Shown: positions 35,301 to 45,914 of the stretch, in pieces
How the letters are laid out: each line of letters opens with the position of its first letter
Numbering within the stretch: position 1 is the stretch's first letter
Source of the DNA: Lonicera japonica
Taxonomy: Eukaryota; Streptophyta; Magnoliopsida; Dipsacales; Caprifoliaceae
NCBI GenBank assembly: GCA_021464415.1
Contig: CM038469.1
Location: 16,842,501 to 16,906,500 of the forward strand
Length of the DNA: 64,000 bases
Reading direction: 5' to 3'
Position numbers and translations under genes: made by a program
Notes under the pieces: generated by a model
What the model saw: the letters and a program-made list of their open reading frames with translations, nothing else
What the model was told of the DNA's origin: nothing
Databases searched by the model: none

Positions 35301-35938
35301 TGTGACGCCCTGCGAGTGATGAAGTACTCCCTTGGGTGGAGGAAAGGTAGCTCAAAGGGGGCATCCCACATCGGATGATGGGGGATCCTTTGAGACCCAT
35401 ATAAGTAAGATATGGTCGCTAATTAAGTACAAGGCCCCTTGGGACGCGGTTGGAGCCGATCGCCAGGACAAAACCGTGAGGGCGAGTGTTCGATCCCGTG
35501 CCAGAGCGGACAATATCGCCGCTGCGTACTCTGATACCAGGACGAGGCCTTTTGGGAGGCTCACTGGCTTCGGATTCCATGAGAACTCCGAAGTTAAGCG
35601 TGCTTGGGCCAGAGCAATCCCAGGATGGGTGACCCCCTGGGAAGTTGGTCGTGAGCTCCCAAAAACAAAGTCGTGAGGGTAGACGTTTCGGGGCTGAGGC
35701 CTGGCTGGACGCTGCCCAGAGCGGACAATATCGTACTGAGGTGGGACCGGGTCATTACAAATGGTATCAGAGCGGACCCCGCCGAGTACGGTGTATCGAC
35801 GAGGACGTCGATTCCCTGGGAAGTTGGTCGTGAGCTCCCAAAAACAAAGCCGTGAGGGTAGACGTTCCGGGGCTGAGGCATGGCTGGACGCTGCCCAGAG
35901 CGGACAATATCGTACTGAGGTGGGACCAGGTCGTTACA
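35301..35938 (+). mobile_element. Cassandra-type TRIM with 5S rRNA-like LTR; 3' LTR truncated
   Basis: A short non-coding LTR element with 5-bp duplication TGAGT (35296-35300 and 35939-35943). The 5' LTR is 35301-35759 (TGTGACGCCC...GTCATTACA). The primer-binding site TGGTATCAGAGC, complementary to initiator tRNA-Met, is at 35762-35773. The second LTR copy is only 35814-35938 (125 bp), matching the last 125 bp of the first; the join lies in CCCTGGGAAGTTGG. The LTR carries 5S rRNA-like sequence, the defining feature of Cassandra. Open frames across it are not genes. Confidence 0.92.
35525..35650 (+). ncRNA. 5S rRNA-derived segment of the Cassandra LTR
   Basis: Contains AGAACTCCGAAGTTAAGCG, TGCTTGGG and GGATGGGTGACCCCCTGGGA, near-exact internal and 3' parts of plant 5S rRNA, including the region of the internal pol III promoter. 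The 5' part is diverged. It is not a true 5S gene. Confidence 0.85.
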
Positions 35939-37939
35939 TGAGTGCTAAATAATCTATTCACATCACTAATTTAACCTTAAACTAGCCCAACCTCCTACGC
36001 GCACCACAAACCTAGGATTTTGTATAAAAATCCCCATTTGATATGAAAATCTTTGGTATAAAGAGTAATAAGTTAAAAACATAAGTTTAGTAGTGTTGTT
36101 CCCACCTTATACATGCTGAGCCTTCGAAGTATTGAGAGCTGAATCAAGCCGCATCGCGAGAAATCGAAAAATCCCCAATTTCGCTCAAGAACCCTAACAA
36201 TGGAGGTGGAGCTTGGAGAAGAAGATGAATAGTAATGATTTAATATTGTTTAAGCGTGGATGAGGGCACTTCAAAGCCCTCTCAATTTTGTCACTCTTTC
36301 TCTATCTCTAAGAGCTCTCTAATTGTGGAATGAAAATGAGGAAAAAGAAGCTCAACATGTGTATATATATTTGCTGCTCTAACTCTCGCATGTACTATTC
36401 ACGCGTGGGGGAGTTGCAGCGTTGATCTTTGGACGGCCATAACTTCTCGCTCGGAAGTCCGTTTGAGGTAATCTTTATGTCTAGGGAAAGCTTATTTGGA
36501 GCTCTACAACTTCCTAAAAGGAAGTCAAATTCTAGACAGATAATTCTCAGAAATTCGACGAAGTTAGCGCGTTAATGTTACCGAATAAACAACTGATAGC
36601 GATTGACCTTTTTCGCGCTCAATTTCGACCTAGTAGAAGTCCGAATTTGCCTTTGGCCAAAACTCAAAAGTTGTAGATTTCCTAAAAATATATAGTATTA
36701 TGCGAACGAAAACTCAATCTGATAAGGAACGAAGGAGTTACGCTTCCTCCAAGCTGACCAAAAGTTATGAAATCGGGTAAATTAAAAACTTGAAATTTAC
36801 ATCACGATTTCAACTCGAATCACCCGAAATGACTTACGAACATTCTAACAAGATTAAATACACTAATATGACTTATCAGAAGTCTCCGAACCCTATCGCT
36901 CCTTTCAGAACAGTATTTCACAATTCAGAGCTCGAAATCGCCTTACTCACGATTTTCGAACGCGCTAAGCTTGAGATTTAGGAACGGGGTATTACAACGG
37001 ACAATTACAAAGTAGCTTGAGTAAACTTTCTAGAGAGATTTAGACAGAGTTTTAACTAGGAGGAAGAAAAATATGACATCCCCCTTTAGGGATGTTCCTT
37101 TCCTATTTAAGTACAAGATATGGTTTATAATAGGGTTTTTACACAGGGTAAATTATTATAAAGGGTAACCTTGAACACTGCTCTAGAATCACAATTGTCA
37201 TAACCATTATCCATATTGCCATTAAGCGATAACCCTATTCACATATGCAAAAGTGGTTAGTTCTTATAGTGAGTCATTCTCCAGCTCAAAAGTTTTATGT
37301 ATTTTGGTCGACCTACAAACTCGGTTTTGTTTACTTCACTTCATAAGCTAAGGTTGCTGATAACGATTAGTGTCTTCTATAATCGACACTTATGCTACTC
37401 ATCTAGTGTCTTCTGAGAGGGTGGACCTGTTTGATCGGTTAAGGCACTCTTATTCGACTGCTATAGGCTTTTTACATCCTAATAGGCCAGTGCTAGGGCT
37501 AGCCTAGGCATAGACGGTCCAGGCCGCCGCCTAGGTCCCTCGACGTACTAGGGCCCCCGATTTTTTTGATCCTTATATATATGTGTGTGTGTGTATTTGC
37601 AATGTTCATAGTATTTGGCGTTGAGACTAAACAATAAGTTTGCTCCTCGACCCAGCGAGAGTACACTTTGACTTAAATGCATTTAAGGTGGGGCTCATGC
37701 GTTGGAGTCTTGGCAGTGGAAGTTGTTTTAACTACTTTTTTTTTTGTTTTAAATGGCAGTGGAACATATTTGTCTGCTTTTTTTTTTCTCTTATTAAATG
37801 CATATTAAGTCTAATTTTTTTTCCTTGAACAAAGCTTATATCTTTTAGTATTTGTTTTGACTACTTTTTTTTCTCTTAAATGTTTATTAAGGGGATCTTC
37901 ACTTGGCACTTAAAATGCCATTTAAATCTGAAAATTTAA

Positions 37940-40900
37940 ATGCGGTTGAAAATATCAAGTGTCTCCTCTTCTTCTTCATCCTCTCGATTTTCTGTAGATA
38001 ACATTGAGTCTCTCTATGAAATCACTCATACTCCCTCCACTGTTATTCCACAAACGGATTTGCCCACTGCGAATCCTTACAATGTTTTTGCTAAACCTAC
38101 TCCAGTCTCTTGGACTAGGCAAGTCAGAAAATTAATCTCCAGTAAGTCCTCTACCCTTCCAATTAAAGAGTATGTACAGGCGAGCAAGTTTGACTCTTTG
38201 ATTGTTCCCTCTGGTTCTGAAGAAAGATTCTTTCCAATCCCTCTTCCACCAGATTTTCAGCGAATGGCCCTTACCCAAGGTTACACTCATCTCCACTTTG
38301 GCGCAATTAGATTTGCGGTAACCTTTCATGGCAGAAAAGGTCTTCCAGTGGTTACCAATATAGCCCTGATAGACTCCCGGTTCAAAACCTACTCCCAGGC
38401 GGTTCTTGGTACTGTTCAGGCAACTCTCAATGCCGGTACAGTTTTTTTTACTCTCTACCCCAACTTTAACATTCCAGTTGCAGATAAGCACTTGGCAACG
38501 GCGTTAAAGATTCAGGTCCAAATCAGTGGTGCCTCCATGATTGAAGGAACGGCGGCAGCAACAATCCATCATCAAATGATCACGCGTTTACAGAATCATT
38601 CTTATGATCTCTGTATTCCAGGCTCAGAAACTGCAGAGGCTTTAATGCTCACGATAGATTCAAACGCAGCCCCAACAGCAAGTTTCATTCCCAAGCAGTT
38701 ACCTCGTAATGAGCTTGTTAAGTTGTTACCAGAAAAATGGGTAACTTCTTATGAAGTTTTGCACGAACAGGCGAATATAGAATCGGTTCAGACTACAGAC
38801 CCGGTTTATATTAGCAGAGCCAATAGACAGGTAGATGTGATCTTCAAAAGGAATGCTTCTCCCCAGCATAACCCTTTTGTGACAGAAATCAACATGATGG
38901 AACCCCTTGAACGTCATCCCAATGATCCAGAGCTCAAAAATCTCCCCATGAAGATCCTTTATTTCAACCAAGAAGGACTTCCGGTTTATGAAAGACAAAC
39001 CTCTTCTGGTCATATCTGGTATGATGAATGTTTTTGTGACGACTGTCAAGAAGACAGGTATTTGGATCAGCTTGACCCAGCTGAACTAAAGCGGTATAGG
39101 CGGAAAAAGAAGCTCAGTGAAGGAAAAGTCCTCTCATCTCAAGAACAACTGCAAGAACGCTATGAAAATGGCGATCCTACAGTTGATTTGCTTGGAGAAC
39201 CCTCAGGCAAGTTTGACTTCTTTGTCACCTATGGTGATTCCCCTAAACCAACCCCTCCAATAGTCACTCCATCTCCCCCTCCTTGTACCCCACCTCCAAA
39301 ACCCAGTAAGCCTTCTCCCCCAAAACCTCAGCCCATTTCAGCCTATAACAAACAAGCCTTCGAAGCCCTCAAAAGTCCATCTCCATTCCAACCCAATCTT
39401 TTCACCCCAGAGCCCATATCATGTTTCCTCATGGAAGAACAAAGCCCATTTCCACCCTCCGAAGATTTTGATAATCAATCTCAAAACATAAGCTATATCT
39501 GGAAGGTTAAAAATCCAATCCATCCAATCCCTGGTGAAAGAAAGAAAGTCACAGCAGCTGAAGCAGCTCTTAACTGGCAGGCAGAAAATGCGGTTGCTCA
39601 AAACTCCATGTTATCCCAGATTGCTCATAGCACTCAGAGTATCAGCAGAAAACTATCTAAGGTAGATACTGTTGAATCCTCTATTCAAGAGATACGTGGA
39701 AGATTACAACAGATTGATCAACAGATGAAGTATCTGTGTAGTACAGTTACTGACTTCGCGGTCATGAATTCTCAATTTCAAGTCATGCAACAAGAACAAA
39801 AGTCCCTGCAAGCCCAGTTGCTTACTCTCCAAAAGGTGCAATCTCCACCCAGGTTTCCGAATCTGACCCAGTCTCCTCCTACCACAGGCATGTCTAACGC
39901 AGTAGATTTATGGAAGGATGTTCCCAAACGACGTCTTCCTCATTGGCCTGACCCCAAACCCAAAACTCGCTCTCCTAAACCAAAATCCCACTATGCTTAT
40001 ATTCCCAAAACTAAATCAAAACCACCACCACCCCTTACCATCAGAAATCCCGATTTTGACGATATGTATCTTGAAAACTACCGTCAGACATCTCATTCCT
40101 CGATCCAGCCACTTTCTAATCCAGTTCCCCCAACACCATCATTCAACAAGCCAATCCCAACCTATTCCCAAAAAACCAGCTCTTCAACTAATCCCTCAGC
40201 TTATAAACCAACCTATGATCCAACCACAGGTGCATCCACCAAGCAAATGGATATGTTGTTTGTTCATGATAAGGAAGATATGCCAGAAAACCAGATTGCC
40301 TCGTTCTTGAAAGTTTTAGCAATGGAAGATCGTGTCCCGATAAAAGCAACAAAGCCAGACTTATTTGCTAACTTTGAAGAAGTTTTCATGGCAGAACAGG
40401 TCCCTCGTCAACAACAGCAACAACCACCTCCTCCCCATCAGCAACAACCTCCTCCTGAAAATGTTCAGGACCCAATTGTTGAAGATCCCCTGTCCGATTC
40501 TGATTCCACACATCGTGATTATGTTATCCCAAAAATTCCTCCAGGAGAAAAATATCAGCAATTCACCCTTGATGATATCCCTCCAAAGGAATGGCGTGCC
40601 AGATTCCACAAGTTTACAACATGGATTCAGACAGATCTAGAACATCATTCTCAGCCAGAAGTGTTTTTAAGATTCCTCGCCAGATTGACAGGAAGATTGA
40701 AAGATTGGTACAACTCCCTTGGTGAATACAGGCAAAAAACTCTCCAACAGCAGAAAACCATTGATGGATTCCTTGGTCTTCTGTACATTGAATTTGTTGG
40801 CAAAGCAGAACGTCATTTGGACATCATGCGTGAAGAATTGTTAAGCATGAAGTGCTGTTCTCTAGCCTTATCAGATCTAGAAAAGCACTATGATCGTATT

Positions 40901-41146
40901 TCCCAGCGATTTTATGTCCTTGGCGGTATTGATGATGTGAATCTCAAGCAAATTGTATTCCATTCTTTCCCAGATCCCCTTGTTGTCGAAGCAAAAAAGA
41001 TTTTGAAGATTCAAAGTAAAGAAATCAAGGATCTTACCCTCGCAGATATCTATGAAATATTCATAGACTCTGTTGAAAAAATGTGTAGTCAGCAAACTCT
41101 CATGGTGAATATTCAGAAGAATGCTGATCGAATCCGAGATTCCTGA
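37940..41146 (+). pseudogene. Pararetroviral polyprotein, movement- and coat-protein region
   Basis: A 1,068-codon frame. Residues about 60-260 resemble the 30K-type movement protein of caulimovirids (LHFGAIRFAVTFHG, NIALIDSRFKTYSQA, VLGTVQATLNAG), which lets virus pass plasmodesmata. A Cys pair cluster (CFCDDCQEDRYLDQL) is near 360. Pro-rich linkers, a coiled-coil-like stretch near 545-640 and a Gln-run near 825 follow. The C-terminal part (about 860-1068; FHKFTTWIQTDLEHH, RLTGRLKDWYNSLGEY) resembles the coat-protein core. It ends at TGA 41144-41146, but the same frame stays open beyond, so this is an interrupted polyprotein. The A of the first ATG coincides with host-like sequence, so the native start may lie elsewhere. 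Confidence 0.82.
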
Positions 41147-41158
41147 AACAAAGATTGG

Positions 41159-41437
41159 ATGAAAATCAAGTGCAAGAATGATAAAGAATGTGATTGTCGT
41201 TCTCACAGAAAAGGAAAATATTCTCGAAGACATCACAAGCACAGGCGCTCTAAGAACAGATCATATGACGACGATAAGCCTTGGAAACGGCGTTCCAAGC
41301 ACAGGCGGTTCAAGGAAAAGAAACCATGGAAGTTTGTAAAGAAAAGGAGTTTCAGAAAGAAACGCGGTGATGGTTGTTTCATTTGTCATAAGAAAGGCCA
41401 CTTTGCAAAAAATTGCCCTAATGCAAAGAAGAAATAA
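41159..41437 (+). pseudogene. Pararetroviral coat-protein C-terminus with zinc knuckle
   Basis: Continues the frame of the preceding ORF after a single stop. It is strongly basic (Lys/Arg/His-rich), with a CHCC knuckle CFICHKKGHFAKNC near the end, as in the nucleic-acid-binding tail of caulimovirid coat proteins. A second in-frame stop (TAA 41435-41437) separates it from protease-RT, again without a frame change. Confidence 0.85.
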
Positions 41438-41443
41438 GCGTTC

Positions 41444-43645
41444 ATGGCCCTCTTACTTCAACACCATCCAGAAACTCATGAGTCAGATATTGAATCTCTA
41501 TTTTCAGCAACTGATGAAGCAACTCCAGAAACAATCATGCAGATTCATTATTCTGATAAAGAGCCAGAAGTCAATTCAGACTCCCAATCAGACTCTCTCT
41601 CTGATTCCTCATACTCCTCCACAAACTCCTCAATTCCAGCAGTTTTCTCTCTTGAAGAATGCATGTCTATTACCCCTCAGCCATCTCCATATGCAAAAGT
41701 CTCTCTCATTCGGAAGCCATATGCTAAACCAGTTCCCCTCGTTGCATTCTTTGATACAGGATCAACCAAATCCTTTCTAAATCCATCCAAGCTACCATCC
41801 TCTTATTGGCAAAAGTGTGCTCCCCTTGCTTTTCAAGTAGCAAATGGAGAATATCTTACAGTTGATATGATTTCCAAGTCAATTCAATTGCAAATTTTCC
41901 CAGGAAAAGTCATTCGATGTAAGGTATATGGTAGTAAGCTCCCTCGAAAGGATATCCTCATTGGTTTTGATATTATAACCCAAATCTCAAGTTTGAAGTT
42001 TGATGATGATGGACTTCGTTTCAAAAAGTATATGTTACCGTGGATTAATCCAAAAGAAACATTTCATATTCAATCCCCAGTACCTATACTCCAACCTCTT
42101 TCAGGTCCAACATCCATTGAAAATCTAACCAGCCAAATCATCAAAACCTCATGTGCAGAATCCCATACGGAATTCCTGCAAAAATGCTCCAACCCTCTTT
42201 GGCAAAACCAAAAATACTTCGTTAAACTCCCCTTTAAGTTAAACGAAGATGTTAACCCAACCAAGGCCTCTCACTCAGGCATGAACCCAGAACACCTTTC
42301 ATTGGCAATAGAAGAATTGAAAGTCTTACTCCAACAGAAACTCATTGAAGAAACCACTTCTCAATGGGCATGTGAAGCGTTCTATGTCAACAAAAGGTCA
42401 GAGCAAGCAAGAGGAAAAATGAGATTAGTGATAAACTATCAGCCATTAAATCATTTTCTCTTAAGTGATAAGTTTCCCCTTCCTCAGAAGCATTCATTGT
42501 TCAGCCAACTATCCCATGCAAAAATATTCTCGAAGTTTGATCTTAAGGCAGGTTTTTGGCAAATTGGAATTGATCCAAGTGAAAGACACAAGACAGCATT
42601 TTGTATCCCTGGATACCATTACCAATGGACTGTTATGCCCTTCGGTCTCAAAAATGCTCCGTCAGTTTTCCAAAGAACAATGGCAGCCATATTTCAACCC
42701 CTCATGGCGAATGCTCTCATTTACATTGATGATATACTTCTATATTCTATGGACATGGAATCCCATCTCAATCTCTTATCTCATTTCTACCAGCTTGTCC
42801 TTGAAAATGGAATTATGTTATCCCAGAAGAAAATGATCATTGCAACAACAGAAATTGATTTTCTTGGAATGACAATTTCTAATGGTCAAATTCAACTCCA
42901 GCCCCATATCTCTAAGGATCTCCTCAAGTTCCCAGACAAACTCACTTCAGTCACCCAGATTCAGCAATTTCTTGGTCTTGTGAACTACATGTCTCAGTTC
43001 ATCCCAAATCTTTCCAAGTACACAGGCCCTTTGGCTAACCTCCTAAAGAAATCACCCCCTCCTTGGTCCCAAGTTCATTCTGAAAATGTGCAAAAGCTCA
43101 AAAGACTTACTCAATACCTTCCACCATTGCAAATTCCATCCACAGGTACTAGAATCCTACAGACAGATGCCAGTGATCTCTACTGGGCAGCTATTCTTTT
43201 TGAAGAAATTGATGGAAAGAGAAATGTGTGCGGATACAAGTCAGGAAAGTTTAAACAATCAGAAAGCCATTACCATTCCACCTTCAAGGAAATTCTTGCA
43301 ATTCGCAGAGGCATAGAGAAGTTCCAGTTCCACCTCATTGGTCATCATTTTACCATTGAAACTGATATGAAGTCATTTCCAGTTATGCTACAATTCAAGA
43401 ACAAGCAAATCCCGAATCCACAGTTACTCAGATGGTATGAATGGTTTTCCCAGTGGTCATTCACATCAAAGCACATTCCAGGCAAGCAAAATGTTACAGC
43501 AGATTATTACTCGAGAACCCAGCCAACTGAACTAAACACCTTATCCCACATCGAAGCCATAAAGCCTTACCTACCCTACTCTTCTTATAAATACCACCCT
43601 CCACAGCCCCAAATACCACAAATCCTACCTGCATCTTCTCTTTAG
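41444..43645 (+). pseudogene. Pararetroviral protease, reverse transcriptase and RNase H
   Basis: A 733-codon open frame, in phase with the two preceding segments. An acidic Ser-rich lead-in is followed by the aspartic protease (VAFFDTGSTKSF, near residue 105; ILIGFDIIT near 175). RT has RLVINYQPLNHF, SKFDLKAGFWQIGID, VMPFGLKNAPSVFQR and the catalytic box LIYIDDILLYS with both Asp present. RNase H carries its acidic residues in LQTDASDLYWAA, STFKEILAIRRG, FTIETDMKS and NVTADYYSR. This part is unusually well preserved, with no internal stop, while the polyprotein as a whole is split by two upstream stops. It converts pregenomic RNA to DNA in the virus. Confidence 0.93.
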
Positions 43646-43689
43646 AAGAAATCCACTATCCAGAAATCCTTTCCCATATCCCTTCCAAG

Positions 43690-44832
43690 ATGAACCATAG
43701 CCAAGCCAGCTCATCCAGTTCTTCCATCCCCTCTAAACCTGAACCCCTTTCTCACCCATTCCAATTTTCAGATTTTGCTCCCCTCCTTGAACCTTTGGAA
43801 GCAATCCCATATCTTCCCTCTGACATCCAGGATATGATTTTCAATAAATGGATTAAGCTCAGTGACAAAGAACTTGTCATAAAGTTCCTTGAAATCACCC
43901 TCATGAACTACGGTCTTGTTTTCCGTGGTCTTCGTCTCCACCCAGCTTATCCGTTCATCTCATTGTTCCATATCCATCGCCCCTGCAGAGTTCCCATACA
44001 GGCTCTTGTATTTCTCTGGTATCTTACTAGAGCATATACAATTAGCATGATCTTTGATGCTCCAGTTCTTCTCTAGTATCTTCGTATGACACAAGCAGAT
44101 CCAAATCTCCAAGATTTCTATGCAGAATTGTACAATCCCACCTCAAGTGGAACGTATAATTTGCTCACATTCCTCAAATGGTTTAAATCTCCTCAGCAAT
44201 GGTTAGATTTACTCCATATTCATCCCCATCGATATTGCATGATCCAGTTCAACAAACCTTTGAAAGAACCTTACCCAGAAGGAGAAAATGCCCAGATTAC
44301 AAAATGGTTTCCCCGTAATCTTGCAAAATCAATCAAAGAACCTGAGAATCCAGCATATGTAGACTTCTTACAAGAAATGTGCACCCTCAATAAGGTTAAC
44401 TATGATTCAATTCCTAATTCCATAAAATTTGGAAGTGATCCATGGATAACCCCTGATATGGATGATATCTCCTGTGCTCCCTTGTTCGAATGTTTGTACA
44501 CCTATGCAACAAAACACTTTTGGGAAGAAGGTGAACAAAGCTCCGATACTATTGCATTTGTCGGCATGAGTTCAGACTCAGAAGATGAACTTGATCCAGA
44601 AGAAGTCCAAGCAGCAGCAGACCTAGCAGCAGCAGCTCATGAAGCAGAAGGATGGGAAGAAAACTTCATCCCTGAACATAACATTCCTGATCATATCTCT
44701 GACTATGATGCTGATGATGATGAAGAATATATTCCCCTTTGGCAAAATCCTGATGATAATCATTGGAACCACAACAGCTCCCCAGAAGCTCCAGACACTC
44801 CCTACTATGGCAGCGGAAATGAAACGGATTAA
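43690..44832 (+). pseudogene. Pararetroviral second ORF, unknown function, one stop
   Basis: One frame of about 380 codons with an in-frame TAG at 44074-44076, starting 45 bp after the polyprotein stop. The N-terminal third is helical and hydrophobic (LSDKELVIKFLEITLMNYG, ALVFLWYLTRAYTISM). The middle has FLKWFKSPQQWLDLLHIH. The C-terminal third is highly acidic with an Ala-run (DSEDELDPEEVQAAADLAAA, YDADDDEEYIPLW). I recognise no domain. The position matches the second ORF reported for some florendoviruses. The acidic tail suggests transactivator- or chaperone-like roles only by analogy. Confidence 0.7.
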
Positions 44833-45074
44833 CTCAGTTCCCAGCTCATTGTCGGCAGCTGTTTTGACTCAACAGACTCGCATCTTGTGAATAAGTCCCG
44901 TGTCACTATCGTGTCAACATCTCCTTTTGTATTTGTCGGCAAAAGTTGTAAAGTAGTTTACTTTTGTTAAAGTTGTTTGTTTTATTGTATCATGTGAGAA
45001 GGAATCTTATTCCTTTTTCAAAGTTGTATTATTGTTACTTTACAGGTGTATGGTTGTAAGTGTCCTGCTTCCCC

Positions 45075-45082
45075 TATATAAG
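45075..45082 (+). promoter_or_regulatory. Pararetroviral pregenomic-RNA TATA box
   Basis: TATATAAG followed by GAACGCC, in the gap after the second ORF and about 305 bp before the primer site; very like the CaMV 35S core promoter (TATATAAGGA). The region 44833-45074 would hold upstream control elements. Confidence 0.75.
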
Positions 45083-45386
45083 GAACGCCTTAGTTAGAGT
45101 TAGGCAGAGTTCATTGAGTCAGTGAAGTAGCTTGGTGTGAGGAGTAGCATCTCTCTCTGTAATTCCCTCTCTCTATCAATGATATGCCATTAAGTTTTTA
45201 TCTTATCCTGGGTCTATTATTCTCTTATTTTGCATTAGCTATATGTTTAGTTAAAGCTTATATTTTATTTAAAATTGTTAATGACATTAATATAGAACGT
45301 AGTCTCCCTTAATATTATTTTATTTTGCGGTATTGCGTATCCCGAAGATACGGATATCTGTTACGGATATTCACTATCCCCCCCTA

Positions 45387-45398
45387 TGGTATCAGAGC
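45387..45398 (+). other. Pararetroviral tRNA-Met primer-binding site
   Basis: TGGTATCAGAGC, exact complement of the plant initiator tRNA-Met 3' end; by convention position 1 of caulimovirid genomes. It marks the circular permutation of this copy: the leader after it (45399-45914) would precede the movement-protein frame on the circle. Confidence 0.9.
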
Positions 45399-45914
45399 CT
45401 GAAAAAATGTTTTCAGCGTAAACTACTTTTAAGTTCTAAGCTAATGAATCAAATAGCCTGAATATTATTTTGAGCTTCTGATTATAAAATATTTCTTGAA
45501 AGTTTGATAATTATACTATGATCAGTATGAGATGCAATCCTTGAGATAGTATGCTCTACGACTGCCATATAATTAACAAATCTTTGATTAGTATGCTCTG
45601 TGACTGCCACAATAGTGGATCTCTCACATCAGAACACTAAGATTGTTAAGTGGATCTCTCGTATCAGAAATCTAAAGTATTCTTACTCAGAACACGAGTA
45701 TAGTTCTTAAGAAAGGAATTAAGATTTTATCGTATAACAGACAGGTTGCTTGAGGAAAGAGCAATTAAGGCAGAGTGTGCCGTGTTAAGCTCGATGACTC
45801 GCAGAAGTGGTCTGAGATACATAGAAATCTTGTTGATATTTCTTAAGGTTGTCTTCTTTGGTCTTTTAGAGAAATATATTAACAGAAGAAGCTCATGCTT
45901 ATATTCCGATTATT
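45399..45914 (+). other. Pararetroviral leader, no gene supported
   Basis: About 515 bp from the primer site to the host junction, with short frames and recurring AGTATGCTCT...GACTGCCA and GGATCTCTC motifs (45549-45665) that form two imperfect repeats. This is probably part of the structured pregenomic leader. Confidence 0.5.

Larger units (their letters stand above)
32906..36996 (+). mobile_element. Long solo LTR (about 3.45 kb without the nested TRIM)
   Basis: Starts TGTGATGCCCCGAATC and ends GGAACGGGGTATTACA; the ends are near-inverse of each other (TGTGATGCCCC/TGTAATACCCC). It interrupts sequence that is continuous in the left arm (AGAGGGCGGACAATTAC). Flanks GCAGA (32901-32905) and ACGGA (36997-37001) fit a 5-bp duplication of GCGGA with one mutation on each side. 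It has no coding sequence, AT/AC microsatellites at 33949-33970, 34290-34326, 34387-34401 and 34535-34552, and a nested Cassandra TRIM. The termini and length suggest a Del/Tekay-type chromovirus LTR; that assignment is tentative. Confidence 0.75.
37941..45914 (+). mobile_element. Endogenous pararetrovirus (Caulimoviridae, florendovirus/petuvirus-like), near full length
   Basis: About 8 kb containing, in order, movement protein, coat protein with zinc knuckle, protease, RT and RNase H (one frame, split by two stops), a second frame of unknown function, a pregenomic-RNA-type promoter, and the tRNA-Met primer site. No integrase or LTRs are present. The length equals about one circular genome, opened at the start of the movement-protein frame. 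The mirror arm shows the flanking hAT sequence without the virus, so the borders are placed to within a few bases (shared AATTTAAA left, TTTTAAAG right). A downstream second frame after one polyprotein fits florendoviruses; the genus needs a tree. There are no target duplications, as expected for illegitimate integration. Confidence 0.88.

Noticed and set aside
35525..35650. A functional 5S rRNA gene
   Set aside because: Only the internal and 3' parts match well, and the segment lies within an LTR with PBS and target duplication.
35332..35961. Open frames on both strands
   Set aside because: They lie in the Cassandra LTR and 5S-like sequence, which is non-coding.
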